A stretch of 64,000 nucleotides of DNA from Pseudanabaena sp. BC1403 (GTDB lineage Bacteria > Cyanobacteriota > Cyanobacteriia > Pseudanabaenales > Pseudanabaenaceae). The stretch lies in contig NZ_PDDM01000012.1 of assembly GCF_002914585.1 (NCBI RefSeq), forward strand, positions 1 to 64,000. The letters run 5' to 3'. How positions within the stretch are numbered: the first letter of the stretch is position 1; every line of letters starts with the position of its first letter. The notes below the pieces were generated by a model. The model saw only the letters and a list, made by a program, of their open reading frames with translations. It searched no databases and was not told the DNA's origin. The position numbers and the translations under genes are program-made. This document shows, in pieces, positions 53,893-62,753 of this stretch.

Positions 53893-55101
53893 ATGAGTCA
53901 TGTATTAATTGGAATATCAGGAGGCATTGCCGCCTACAAGGTTTGCGAAGTTGTTTCAAGCTTGGCAAAACACGGCATTGAAGTGCGCGTGATCTTAACG
54001 AAATCAGCGACAGAATTTGTCACGCCGCTTACTTTTGCCACACTCTCTCGCAAACCTGCTTATACCGATGCTGACTTTTGGCAGCCTAGCAATGGTAGAC
54101 CATTACATATTGAGTTAGCAGAATGGGCTGACATATTTTTGCTAGCACCAGTAACTGCCAACACCTTGGCGAAACTCTCTTATGGCATGGCAGACAACCT
54201 GCTCACAAATACAGTCTTAGCTTCTACTTGTCCGATTCTATTTGCGCCTGCGATGAATACGACTATGTGGCTCCAACCCTCTGTCCAAGAGAATTGGCAT
54301 AAATTATTACAAGATAATCGATATACAGCGATCGCACCGACGGATGGGATTCTCGCCTGTGATGCAGTTGGCACTGGAAGAATGGCGGAGCCAGAAATAA
54401 TTTTGGAATATTTAGAATCTTTTCTATTTACCAAGGGAAAACAAGATTTAAAAGGGAAGAAGATTTTAGTGAATGCTGGCGGAACTCGCGAATTTATCGA
54501 TCCTGTGCGCTTTATCGGCAATCCATCTACTGGTAAGCAGGGAATTGCGATCGCTAAAGCAGCCATGCATCGTGGCGCAAATGTTACGCTCATAACTGCC
54601 TCTAGTGTGTCTCTCTCTATGGGAGAGAGGCTAGGCATGAGGGTAGTTCGCACTGCCGCAGAAATGCACAAAGCCATGCTCGAAGAATTCCCCTTAGCTG
54701 ACATCACGATCGCAGCAGCAGCCATAGGTGATGTGCGATCGCAATTTCAGAGCGATCACAAGTTACCCAAATCAGAACTTCCTTTAAATCTAGAGCTAGA
54801 ATATATTCCCGATATTGTTGCCGATCTTGCCAGTCGTAAACGTCCTGATCAATTGCTAGTGGGATTTGCGGCTCAAACTGGGAATGAGTTAGAGGTCTTG
54901 TCGGCGGCAAAAGAGAAGTTAGCGCGAAAAGGGCTAGATGCGATCGCGGCTAATGCGGTTAATAGTTCTCAAACTGGGTTTGGCACTGATACCAATCAAG
55001 CCACATTTATCCATAAGAATGGCAACACCCAATCCACGCCCCTCTGCTCAAAATTAGAACTTGCCAATCGTCTATTCGATTTTTTGTTAACCAGTGATTA
55101 G
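53893..55101 (+). CDS. coaBC: Phosphopantothenoylcysteine decarboxylase / synthetase CoaBC (Dfp)
   Basis: Bifunctional coenzyme A enzyme: CoaC (residues 1-180) decarboxylates, CoaB (190-400) ligates cysteine to phosphopantothenate. Motifs: GISGGIAAYKVCEVV at the flavin site, HIELAEWADIFLLAPVTANTLAKL with the active His, APAMNTTMW substrate clamp, then VNAGGTREFIDPVRFIGNPSTGKQG and DITIAAAAIGDVR (CoaB). The 402-residue length is normal. Start ATG at 53893. Confidence 0.97.
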   Translation: MSHVLIGISGGIAAYKVCEVVSSLAKHGIEVRVILTKSATEFVTPLTFATLSRKPAYTDADFWQPSNGRPLHIELAEWADIFLLAPVTANTLAKLSYGMADNLLTNTVLASTCPILFAPAMNTTMWLQPSVQENWHKLLQDNRYTAIAPTDGILACDAVGTGRMAEPEIILEYLESFLFTKGKQDLKGKKILVNAGGTREFIDPVRFIGNPSTGKQGIAIAKAAMHRGANVTLITASSVSLSMGERLGMRVVRTAAEMHKAMLEEFPLADITIAAAAIGDVRSQFQSDHKLPKSELPLNLELEYIPDIVADLASRKRPDQLLVGFAAQTGNELEVLSAAKEKLARKGLDAIAANAVNSSQTGFGTDTNQATFIHKNGNTQSTPLCSKLELANRLFDFLLTSD

Positions 55102-55140
55102 AAAGAGTAGGGTCAATTCATGAATTGCCCCTACTCTTTC
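55101..55140. repeat. GTAGGGGCAATTCATGAATTGCCCCTAC-type repeat
   Basis: Arms 55101-55120 and 55121-55140 are reverse complements with one mismatch (T for G). The central part matches 12817-12852. It lies between convergent coaBC and the 55142-56737 gene and may terminate both. Confidence 0.8.
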
Positions 55141-55141
55141 T

Positions 55142-56737
55142 CTAGTTGGGTATAGTTGCTGGCTCTAGCCCTGTAGCTTTACCAAATTTACGAAGGCGAT
55201 CGCTTTCGGGTTCCATCCAAGCATAGACAAAATGACTAATGCAATTAATCTTTGGCTGTCTAGCCAATATAGCCCTCGTTTGGATTTCAAAACTAGGATG
55301 CCCATCAAATCCCTGTCCCCAAGTTCCTGCCAAAACTGGACAAACTAAAGTCTCAGGCGCTGATTGGCGGACAACTTCAGCGACCTGATCGGCAACACAG
55401 CTACCATCACTACAAAGTGCATAGGTCATCGGATGACGCTCCATGTTCTTGGGAAAACGATCCCAAGGCTGCATTCTTGCCTCAAAACGACCTGATTCAG
55501 TGCGATTACCATTGGGAAAGAAAACAGTGCCAATGGGAATATTATTTTGCTGAAGAGGAGCTGTGATTGTGTTTACAAAATTAATCACGCCTTTATAGGC
55601 ATGGTTCGTGGCGATATTCCAGAGTAAACCTTCCGCGATCGCAGCAGTTTCTCTAGGATTTTTAATATTTGTCGGTCTCACCTTAATGTTATCTGTTAGT
55701 TTCTTCTCAGTCTGAACCACATCATCAGCCGTCAGATCACCATTTTGGAGATAGATATCCATGAGTTCTCGAACAGTTTTATTGTCAATACTATTCAGCA
55801 AAGCTGTTCGCGAAGCTTTTCCATGAATCCATAGCTGCTTGACGTTATCAATCAACTCGCCAGTGGAATTGGTGGGATAGCGAACATAATCAAATACCAT
55901 TCCGTCGGGATTGCGTTGCATCAGCGCTTTGACTACCGATGTCAGATCAGCTTTGGCGATCACATTGTACGGATCGGCAAATAGATGATCAGCTTCATAG
56001 GCATCTTCATAAAAAGCTCGTCCATTACTAACTAAGCTGCGATCAAAATTGGTATTGGCAATACTATTTTCCCCTTTGCCATTAAGTGCTACAGCTCCCG
56101 AACGCCCCTTAATTTCGCTATAGCCATAGCCGAAATTCATCGCAAATGACCATCCATAAACTTTGATGCCCCTTGCTCTGCCGATCTCGATCGCTTGTTT
56201 CCACAGATCATAGTCCGCAGGTACTTCCCCAGCCTTGACCGACTCTTCCATCACCGATCGCCAAGGCGTAGGATTATCGGCAACAGGCAGTAACACCCGC
56301 CCATCATAAAAAACTTCGATAAAAACTTGGTTATAGCCACGATTAGCCATTTTGTCGAAAACATCTTCTAATACACCTGCTTTGACATCATTGGGATATA
56401 GCCGCAACCAAGTAGCTTGAGTTTGGGGTGTATTGCGATCGCGACAGGCTTGTAATTCTGATTTGTGTTTTTGAATAATCGCCTGATACTGAGCTTGGGC
56501 ATTTGGATCACGAGGATTTGTGACTAAAGCCGATTTTCGTAGTTCATGTTTTCGCAAAATTTCCGCAGTACCCACATCACAGGTGGGCTTGCCCCATAAA
56601 ATCTTGTCAGGTAATGCACCCGCGATCGCATTCCCAGTAAAGACTGTACTTAAACAACAAGTAAAAGAAGCGATCGAAAGCAAATTAAATTTATTAAGCG
56701 TTTTATTAATCTCTTTCTGGTTTATTTTATATTTCAT
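55142..56737 (-). CDS. Exported glycosidase-like protein (GHL10/DUF187-type TIM barrel)
   Basis: A 531-residue protein with a signal peptide (hydrophobic SIASFTCCLSTVFTGNAIAG). The central region has TIM-barrel strand motifs of the glycosyl-hydrolase-like family 10: YNQVFIEVFYDGRVLLP, RGIKVYGWSFAMNFGYGY, DPYNVIAKADLTSVVKAL and PDGMVFDYVRYPTN. That last motif usually carries an acidic residue near the active site. Substrate unknown; periplasmic polysaccharide or peptidoglycan is possible. No neighbouring enzymes suggest a pathway. Confidence 0.7.
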   Translation of the reverse strand: MKYKINQKEINKTLNKFNLLSIASFTCCLSTVFTGNAIAGALPDKILWGKPTCDVGTAEILRKHELRKSALVTNPRDPNAQAQYQAIIQKHKSELQACRDRNTPQTQATWLRLYPNDVKAGVLEDVFDKMANRGYNQVFIEVFYDGRVLLPVADNPTPWRSVMEESVKAGEVPADYDLWKQAIEIGRARGIKVYGWSFAMNFGYGYSEIKGRSGAVALNGKGENSIANTNFDRSLVSNGRAFYEDAYEADHLFADPYNVIAKADLTSVVKALMQRNPDGMVFDYVRYPTNSTGELIDNVKQLWIHGKASRTALLNSIDNKTVRELMDIYLQNGDLTADDVVQTEKKLTDNIKVRPTNIKNPRETAAIAEGLLWNIATNHAYKGVINFVNTITAPLQQNNIPIGTVFFPNGNRTESGRFEARMQPWDRFPKNMERHPMTYALCSDGSCVADQVAEVVRQSAPETLVCPVLAGTWGQGFDGHPSFEIQTRAILARQPKINCISHFVYAWMEPESDRLRKFGKATGLEPATIPN

Positions 56738-56869
56738 AGACTTGAGAAATAGTAAGGTTCGGGATCAGGAAATCGTATAGAAACAAATCCTATCCCATCT
56801 AAGTTTTTATAGACGAACTAGGCTTAACAATGTGGCAAACTGACAAGTATATTTCAGACTCTCCTCAAC

Positions 56870-58021
56870 ATGCTCCATAACCCTGCCAGATTTAAACCTA
56901 GTCCCATCGAAGATGATTCTGAAGAGAATGATGATGAATTAGAGTTTTATGACTTCAATGAACCCGAACCAGGCAGCCCACCTGGAACGCTAATCATTGA
57001 TGAAGATGCCACTATTCCCAATATTTTCTTAATTGATTACAATGCCGAGGAAGCCCTAGGGGTTCAGCTTGCTACGCCTGAAGAATGTTTCCCTTATCTA
57101 GATAGCCACTCAGTTTCATGGGTAGATGTCCAAGGGCTAGGGTCTGAAGATGTCTTGCAACGACTAGGCAAAGTGTTTAACCTCCATGCACTTGTGCTTG
57201 AAGATATTGTCAATATTCCTCAACGTCCTAAGGTCGAGAGTTTTGAGGATCAGGAGTTGATCATCCTGCATATGGTGACTAGCCGTGAAGATGGTAGGGG
57301 TTTTTATGATGAGCAGGTAAGTTTGATCTTAGGCAAAAACTATATTCTCACCGTCCAAGAGGAACCTGAAAATGATGTATTTGAGCCAATTCGCCAGCGC
57401 ATTCATCGCAATCGTGGTGTAATTCGATCGCAGAAGTCTGATTACCTTGCCTATGCACTGATTGATGCGATCGTGGATGGATTTTTCCCTGTGCTAGAGG
57501 ACTACGGCGAACGTCTCGAAGATTTGCAGGACGAAGTAGTGGATAAGCCTACTCGCCAAACCCTCGATAAAATCCATAAAATCAAACGCGAACTATTGTT
57601 ATTAAGGCGTGCAATTTGGCCGCAGCGCGACGCAATTAATTCGCTAATTCGGGAAGAAAGTCCTTTGATTGATCGTGAGGTACGGGTGTTCTTGCGTGAT
57701 TGTTATGACCACACTGTACAGGTTATGGATATGGTTGAGACCTATCGCGAACTTGCTGCTAACTTGATGGATATTTATCTGTCATCGTTGAGCAATAGCA
57801 CCAACGAGATCATGCGCTTTTTAACTGTGATTTCCACGGTGTTTATTCCGCTTACCTTTGTGGCAGGTGTATATGGCATGAATTTTGATACTGAATTAGG
57901 AAATATGCCCGAATTGAAATTACCGTATGGTTATGCTCTCTGTTGGCTACTAATGCTATCGATGTCTGGGGGATTGTTATTTTTCTTTTGGAAAAAAGGC
58001 TGGCTATTTAGCCCAAAATAA
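56870..58021 (+). CDS. corA: Magnesium/cobalt transporter CorA
   Basis: A 383-residue CorA: an acidic N-terminal extension (about 1-45, SEENDDELEFYDF), cytoplasmic funnel domain, long stalk helices, and two C-terminal membrane helices with the YGMNF selectivity motif followed by MPELKLPYGY. Mg2+ uptake is the family role. The acidic extension is longer than in E. coli CorA. Start ATG at 56870. Confidence 0.96.
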   Translation: MLHNPARFKPSPIEDDSEENDDELEFYDFNEPEPGSPPGTLIIDEDATIPNIFLIDYNAEEALGVQLATPEECFPYLDSHSVSWVDVQGLGSEDVLQRLGKVFNLHALVLEDIVNIPQRPKVESFEDQELIILHMVTSREDGRGFYDEQVSLILGKNYILTVQEEPENDVFEPIRQRIHRNRGVIRSQKSDYLAYALIDAIVDGFFPVLEDYGERLEDLQDEVVDKPTRQTLDKIHKIKRELLLLRRAIWPQRDAINSLIREESPLIDREVRVFLRDCYDHTVQVMDMVETYRELAANLMDIYLSSLSNSTNEIMRFLTVISTVFIPLTFVAGVYGMNFDTELGNMPELKLPYGYALCWLLMLSMSGGLLFFFWKKGWLFSPK

Positions 58022-58031
58022 AGTTACTTCA

Positions 58032-58124
58032 AAACATAAAATGGCTACGCCATTTTATGTTTTACAAACCCTTACAGGGTTTGTTTTTTAATCAACAAAA
58101 GTGTCGCCGCATTTTTGTTGATTT
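58032..58124. repeat. Composite three-hairpin repeat, copy 3 (inverted)
   Basis: Hairpin Q: AAAACATAAAATGGC - TAC - GCCATTTTATGTTTT (58032-58064). Middle: ACAAACCCT - TAC - AGGGTTTGT (58065-58085). Hairpin P: AATCAACAAAAG - GTGTCGCCG - ..TTTTGTTGATT (58091-58124, one-base asymmetry). Order is opposite to copies 1 and 2. It starts 11 bp after the corA stop. Confidence 0.9.
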
Positions 58125-58178
58125 GCATAAGATCCGTGAAATCTAACAATCCGCATAATCCGTGATTCAGACTTTATT

Positions 58179-58982
58179 GTGTTACTTCCTCAACCTCACA
58201 AACGCAGACTGCAAAGGGTGACCTTACAAGCACACCAAGTCTCACCAGTTTTACAAATTAATAGCGCGATCGCCCTCACCCCAGAGCAAAGACATTACCT
58301 ATGCAATGTATTGCGTTTAGAAACTGAATCTGAATTTATTGCCCTCGATCGCCAAGGTGGATGGTGGTTAGCTCAATTGTCAAGAGATCTAAATGTTGCC
58401 AATATAATTGACAAACTAGAAAATAACTCGGAATTATCAGCCCAGATTACACTTGGCATCGCTATGCCCAAAGGTAGCAATATCGAATCGGTAATTCGGC
58501 AAACTACGGAGTTAGGGGTGCGCCAAATTGTGCCGCTATATAGCGATCGCACGGTCTTGAAACCAGACAATCAAATTGGTAATCAAAAACGCGATCGCTG
58601 GCAACGCATTGCCGAAGAAGCTGCTGAACTTTCGATGCGTACCTATGTGCCTGAAATAAATAATCCAACAACATTAACTTCTTGGTGTGAGCATCTTGCT
58701 AACGTACCATCACCAATTTTGAAATATATTTGCGTGATTAGTCCCCATGTGACGCATTTACTTACAAGCCTACAAAGCTCAAGTTATTCATTAGACTTTG
58801 CTGAAAACAATGGGCAAATAATTATAGCTACGGGCTGCGAAGGCGGCTGGACTACTAGAGAAGAAGAAATGGCGATCGCATCGGGATTTGTCCCAGTGTC
58901 TTTAGGCGATCGGGTGTTATCTGCTGTCACAGCACCAGTAGTAGCTTTATCTATAGTCAGCGCATTCATTGACTGTAGATAA
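58179..58982 (+). CDS. rsmE: 16S rRNA m3U1498 methyltransferase
   Basis: SPOUT-class enzyme methylating U1498 of 16S rRNA. The 267-residue product, from a GTG start at 58179, has an N-terminal PUA-like domain (QRHYLCNVLRLETESEFIALD) and a C-terminal trefoil-knot domain: LGIAMPKGSNIESVIRQTTELGVRQIVPLYSDRT, RWQRIAEEAAELSMRTYVPEI, ATGCEGGWTTREEEMA and VSLGDRVLSAVTAPVVALS. These are standard RsmE motifs. Confidence 0.93.
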   Translation: MLLPQPHKRRLQRVTLQAHQVSPVLQINSAIALTPEQRHYLCNVLRLETESEFIALDRQGGWWLAQLSRDLNVANIIDKLENNSELSAQITLGIAMPKGSNIESVIRQTTELGVRQIVPLYSDRTVLKPDNQIGNQKRDRWQRIAEEAAELSMRTYVPEINNPTTLTSWCEHLANVPSPILKYICVISPHVTHLLTSLQSSSYSLDFAENNGQIIIATGCEGGWTTREEEMAIASGFVPVSLGDRVLSAVTAPVVALSIVSAFIDCR

Positions 58983-58984
58983 GG

Positions 58985-59129
58985 TGTACCAAAACCCGTA
59001 GCTTGCGTCCCACAGCGGCGCAAGCTTATGTACCAAAACCCGTAAGGTTTCGCCTCAGTGGGACGCAAGCTTATATACCAAAACCCGCAAGGTTTCGCCC
59101 CGCAGGGGCGAAACCTTGCGGGTTTTGGT
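58985..59129. repeat. Three tandem 44-45-bp units ending in a long palindrome
   Basis: TACCAAAACCCG starts units at 58987, 59031 and 59076. Unit 1 has GCTTGCG...CGCAAGC, unit 2 has a GTGGGACGCAAGC that is the inverse of GCTTGCGTCCCAC in unit 1, and unit 3 is a perfect palindrome (arms 59077-59101 and 59105-59129, loop GCA). It directly follows rsmE. The further 85 bases to 59215 contain only a broken hairpin Q-like piece (near 59150). Confidence 0.75.
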
Positions 59130-59215
59130 TTGTGTGAAAAGTGCTATGGCAACGCCATTTTGAATATGGGTATTATTTATGAATATCTTTCTTTACTCCT
59201 TCTTTTTTTATGCTA

Positions 59216-59254
59216 AATTCTAGTAAAACTTACCAAAAAATCTTTACTAGAATT
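59216..59254. promoter_or_regulatory. Inverted repeat before the 2OG dioxygenase gene
   Basis: AATTCTAGTAAA (59216-59227) and TTTACTAGAATT (59243-59254) are exact 12-bp inverted repeats with a 15-nt spacer, ending 10 bp before the ATG at 59265. It could be an operator or an mRNA stem that covers the ribosome site. Confidence 0.5.
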
Positions 59255-59264
59255 AACCAATTCA

Positions 59265-60050
59265 ATGCAACAAAAGATGCTATTTCCTCCAATTACTAGG
59301 TTTGATTCGCTTGTCAACCCAATTGAAGTAAAAAAAGAACTTGACACTCAGCATTGGAGTATTCGCAATATCTCACAAAGTGTGGATCTATCGGCATGGC
59401 GATCATTTCTTCGGGATCTCCCCCCAGATCCATATGTAGAGTCTCGATTTAAACGAATGTCTTGGTTGCACATACTAAGCGATGGTAGCGTCCAAGATAT
59501 GGGTGAATGTGCTATGGCGCAGAGTGGTAAATACAACGACGCTAGTACAATGGCAAACAAGAATCGCTACTACCAGCCTCTAGAGCGAGCTTTCATTGAT
59601 CGAGAGGATGTGCAATCATTTGTTGCCGATTGGGCGAAGCTTTGGGGAATAGGAGTAGGAGAGCCGATTCTGATGCAGATCACGGGGGTTAGAGGGCATG
59701 GACACATTGATCCCTTGCAAGGGCAGGGTATTCATGCCGACGGATGCACAGCACTGAGTATTGTTTTACTTTCTCGCGAAAACGTATGTGGAGCAACTAA
59801 TTATCTTTACAATGATAAAGAAGGTACGCAGCCAATTGCCACCGTTGTTTTGAATTCGGGAGACATCCTGCATTTATGTGACGACAGATTGTTTCACAAT
59901 GTAGATAGAATTGCACAGCAATTTTCAGGTACACCATTTGAACGCTTTGTTATTATCATCAACAGTCGCTTTGTCGATAAGTTCCAAAATGATGAGCTAC
60001 GAAAATGTTTCCCCAACGCAGTTCTCCATGGCAATCACTATCAACATTAG
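59265..60050 (+). CDS. 2-oxoglutarate/Fe(II) dioxygenase (PF10014-type, amino acid hydroxylase-like)
   Basis: The 261-residue product matches the 2OG-Fe dioxygenase family that includes L-isoleucine dioxygenase-type amino acid hydroxylases. The iron ligands are visible: His157-x-Asp159 (GIHADG) and His211 (LFHNVDR), with Arg227 (FERFVIII) to bind 2-oxoglutarate. The region ENVCGATNYLYNDKEG and LNSGDILHLCDDRLFHNV is typical. The substrate is unknown; free amino acids are the best guess. It is monocistronic, with an inverted repeat in front. Confidence 0.82.
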   Translation: MQQKMLFPPITRFDSLVNPIEVKKELDTQHWSIRNISQSVDLSAWRSFLRDLPPDPYVESRFKRMSWLHILSDGSVQDMGECAMAQSGKYNDASTMANKNRYYQPLERAFIDREDVQSFVADWAKLWGIGVGEPILMQITGVRGHGHIDPLQGQGIHADGCTALSIVLLSRENVCGATNYLYNDKEGTQPIATVVLNSGDILHLCDDRLFHNVDRIAQQFSGTPFERFVIIINSRFVDKFQNDELRKCFPNAVLHGNHYQH

Positions 60051-60063
60051 GGAATAGCAGTAA

Positions 60064-60125
60064 AATAAAGAGTCAATTTTTTGTGATGGGGCTTTGCCGA
60101 GCTACCAAAAAATTGGCTCCTTATT
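60064..60125. terminator. Imperfect hairpin after the dioxygenase gene
   Basis: AATAAAGAGTCAATTTTTTG and its near complement (60106-60125) pair with two G-T mismatches; the apex has GGGGCTTTGCC. It starts 14 bp after the stop at 60050. Confidence 0.55.
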
Positions 60126-60144
60126 AAATCACAGAGTCCTTATA

Positions 60145-60603
60145 ATGACCAATCAACAACAAACCCTACAAATAATGGTGCAGCCAATAATGGTGCAGCA
60201 AACCATTGCGTTACGTACCAATGGGAAAAAACTACACAATATCACCCGCCTAGTGGAAGCAGCCTTAGCTCAATCAGGGATAAAGATGGGGTTATGTAAC
60301 GTGTTTTTGCGCCATACATCAGCAAGTCTAATTATTCAAGAAAATGCTGATCCTGATGTGTTGGCAGATCTAGAAACATTTTTCACAAAACTGATTCCCG
60401 AAGACGCGAGTCAATATCGACATATTTCTGAAGGTGTTGATGATATGCCATCGCATATTCGCAGTACGCTAACTAAAACATCAGAAACGATCCCGATCGC
60501 TAATGGTAAACTTGCCCTCGGCACTTGGCAAGGAATCTTTGTCTGGGAACATCGCAATTTGGGTCATACCCGCGAAGTGCTGGTACATATTACAGGATGC
60601 TAA
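60145..60603 (+). CDS. YjbQ family protein (UPF0047)
   Basis: A 152-residue YjbQ-type protein: GLCNVFLRHTSASLIIQENADPDVLADLE carries the conserved HTSAS motif, followed by YRHISEGVDDMPSHIRSTL and LGTWQGIFVWEHR. Some homologues rescue thiamine phosphate synthase mutants; the true substrate is unsettled. A short repeat IMVQPIMVQQ lies at the N-terminus. The start at 60145 (MTNQQQ) leaves a 19-bp leader from the hairpin. It is immediately followed by yvcK (stop TAA, then ATG). Confidence 0.85.
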   Translation: MTNQQQTLQIMVQPIMVQQTIALRTNGKKLHNITRLVEAALAQSGIKMGLCNVFLRHTSASLIIQENADPDVLADLETFFTKLIPEDASQYRHISEGVDDMPSHIRSTLTKTSETIPIANGKLALGTWQGIFVWEHRNLGHTREVLVHITGC

Positions 60604-61947
60604 ATGAAGCCCTCAAAAAAGCCACCAGCAAATCGATATCGTCCAGCCTTTAAGAAAAAAAAGTGGCTGAGAGGGTTTCAGTGGTTTTTACCAGGATTAT
60701 TTGTAAAGCGATGGCTACTAGTTAGCATCGTTGGTATTGTGCTAATCGTTTTAGGGATTGCCATCTCCGCTAGACTAACCCCGATCTTATTTTTATCCCG
60801 CTTGATTGGTAACGCGATCGACACCTTGGTTGCCATCTTGCCACGCAATATGAGTGGTCCAATCGCCTTTGCAATTGGCATCGGACTATTGTGGTTAGGA
60901 CAAAAACGAGCGCTTGGCTCGATCACGCAAGTTTTGATGCCCAATCAAGACAAAGAACTATTAGAGTTGCTAGTCTCCCATCGCAAACTCAATCGTGGTC
61001 CCAAAATTGTTACTGTGGGTGGTGGTACTGGTTTGTCAAACTTATTGCGTGGACTCAAGCAATATAGCGCCAACATTACTGCGATCGTCACCGTTGCCGA
61101 TGATGGTGGCTCCTCTGGAAGGTTACGCCGCGAGCATGGTGTATTGCCTCCAGGTGATATTCGTAATTGTCTTGCTGCCCTTGCTGATGAAGAAAAGTTA
61201 GTAACCGAACTATTTCAATATCGTTTTAAAACTGGGGAAGGATTATCTGGTCATAGTTTTGGTAATTTATTTCTTACCGCGATGAGTGAAGTAACAGGTG
61301 ATCTGGAAAAGGCGATCGCAGCTAGTTCACAAGTCTTGGCTGTGCGTGGGCGTGTTCTGCCCGCAACTCTTGATCACATGGTGCTATGGGCAGAATTTGA
61401 AGACGGACGCTATGTGGAGGGAGAGTCGAATATTCCTGAAGCTAAAGGCAAGATTAAACATATTGGTTGTAATCCAGATAATCCCAAGGGATTACCTCAA
61501 GCGATCGAAGATATCAACGAAGCAGATCTGATCATAATTGGACCTGGCAGCTTATATACCAGTATTATTCCTAACCTGCTTGTACCTGAAATACTTCAAG
61601 CATTAATTGATCGCAACGTGCCATCGATCTATCTTTGTAATATCATGAGTCAGGTAGGTGAAACTGACGGCTATGCTGTATCTAACTATGTAAGAGTTTT
61701 AGATGAGCTAGCAGGTGTGCGATTGTTTGATGTAGTTCTAGTTCAGAAGCATCCACCTTCTGAGCGATCCCTACAACACTATGCCTCCTCTGGGTCACAT
61801 TTTACGGTTCTAGATCGTGATAGTCTCGCTGCTATAGGCTGTCCTGTTTTGATTGCCAATATCATGCGAGAGAAACCCAACGGAACCGTATGTCATGACT
61901 CTGAAAAACTTGCAGGTGTCTTAATGCGCTGGTATAACCGTCAGTAG
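60604..61947 (+). CDS. yvcK: YvcK/CofD-like protein (gluconeogenesis factor) with membrane anchor
   Basis: A 447-residue YvcK-type protein. The core (about 135-445) has [44 protein letters not shown] and [19 protein letters not shown], as in UPF0052/CofD-like proteins that bind sugar-nucleotides. In Bacillus, YvcK is needed for growth on gluconeogenic carbon sources and for cell-wall work. The N-terminus adds about 120 residues with two membrane helices (36-60, 78-100), which B. subtilis YvcK lacks. It begins at the base after the YjbQ stop. Confidence 0.9.
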   Translation: MKPSKKPPANRYRPAFKKKKWLRGFQWFLPGLFVKRWLLVSIVGIVLIVLGIAISARLTPILFLSRLIGNAIDTLVAILPRNMSGPIAFAIGIGLLWLGQKRALGSITQVLMPNQDKELLELLVSHRKLNRGPKIVTVGGGTGLSNLLRGLKQYSANITAIVTVADDGGSSGRLRREHGVLPPGDIRNCLAALADEEKLVTELFQYRFKTGEGLSGHSFGNLFLTAMSEVTGDLEKAIAASSQVLAVRGRVLPATLDHMVLWAEFEDGRYVEGESNIPEAKGKIKHIGCNPDNPKGLPQAIEDINEADLIIIGPGSLYTSIIPNLLVPEILQALIDRNVPSIYLCNIMSQVGETDGYAVSNYVRVLDELAGVRLFDVVLVQKHPPSERSLQHYASSGSHFTVLDRDSLAAIGCPVLIANIMREKPNGTVCHDSEKLAGVLMRWYNRQ

Positions 61948-62014
61948 TTGGATTTCAACCTAAAAATGTCAAAATGTCAGATTATTTTAGAAAGTCAGTC
62001 AGATTAAGTCATCA

Positions 62015-62470
62015 GTGTTAGAGAAATACCACATTCAAGTTAACAGTGATATTTATGCTCTTGCTAAATTGCAAGGGTGGTTTCAGCAATTTCAAAATTT
62101 ATTACCAAAACCAACTTGGATGCAGTGCAATCTTGTGCTGGTTGAGGTATTTACCAATGTAGTATCTTATGCGCATGAAGGCCTTTCTGAAGAAACGCCC
62201 ATCGATATTGAGATTACAATCAATGAGATCGAATACTTGCTAGAAATGAGGATTTGGGACTTTGGTGAACCTTTTGATCTGCAAGCAGAAATTGATCGGG
62301 CTGCTTTAGAAGCGCAAAAGAGTCAAGAGTTTGAAAGTATTGATGATATTCCCACAGGTGGGCGAGGCTTAATGATCGCAAAGACAGTTGCTGATGACAT
62401 CAGATATGAGACCTTACCTGACGGACGTAATTGTTTTGTAATGAGCAAAAATTTTGCAAAGCTTATTTAA
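62015..62470 (+). CDS. Anti-sigma/serine-kinase-type ATPase (RsbW-like HATPase)
   Basis: A 151-residue single HATPase_c domain without any histidine phosphotransfer region: LVEVFTNVVSYAHEGLSEE (N box), MRIWDFGEPFDLQAE (G1) and TGGRGLMIAKTVADDIRYE (G2). This is the RsbW/SpoIIAB class of regulatory kinases or anti-sigma factors. No sigma factor or antagonist gene is adjacent, so its target is unknown. GTG start at 62015. Its stop overlaps the hairpin at 62469-62521. Confidence 0.85.
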   Translation: MLEKYHIQVNSDIYALAKLQGWFQQFQNLLPKPTWMQCNLVLVEVFTNVVSYAHEGLSEETPIDIEITINEIEYLLEMRIWDFGEPFDLQAEIDRAALEAQKSQEFESIDDIPTGGRGLMIAKTVADDIRYETLPDGRNCFVMSKNFAKLI

Positions 62471-62521
62471 TCCCAGAAGAGGAAAGGCGGTGCAAATCGC
62501 CGCCTTTCCTCTTCTGGGATT
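62469..62521. terminator. 22-bp-arm hairpin between convergent genes
   Basis: Arms 62469-62490 and 62500-62521 are exact complements (AATCCCAGAAGAGGAAAGGCGG), beginning in the stop codon of the anti-sigma-like gene (62468-62470). Same GGCGG apex as 1898-1952 and 8771-8821. Confidence 0.85.
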
Positions 62522-62541
62522 TGGTATGGAATTGCTATGAA

Positions 62542-62736
62542 TTAGCGCTTAAGCCATAGTACAAAAGCAAACAAACCAACAGGTAAAGTAATGGCATATA
62601 TCGCGATCGCATTCATTACATCGACTGTTAAATTATTTGCCAATAAGCCCCAAGTGGGCGCAGCATATTTAATTACTGCCGACGCGATCGTTGAATAAAC
62701 AAATAATCGCAAAATAAACAAAACTTGTTGCAACAT
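62542..62736 (-). CDS. Small membrane protein
   Basis: The 64-residue product has two hydrophobic helices (about 3-24 and 41-62: AIAIYAITLPVGLFAFVLWL) and ends in LKR. It has no recognised family but is framed by hairpins on both sides (62469-62521 and 62754-62794), as real genes here usually are. Function unknown. Confidence 0.6.
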   Translation of the reverse strand: MLQQVLFILRLFVYSTIASAVIKYAAPTWGLLANNLTVDVMNAIAIYAITLPVGLFAFVLWLKR

Positions 62737-62753
62737 AAATTAATCACAAAATT

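Noticed and set aside
58985-59129. CRISPR array
   Set aside because: Only three units, no unique spacers between constant repeats, units mutually pair and no cas genes are near.
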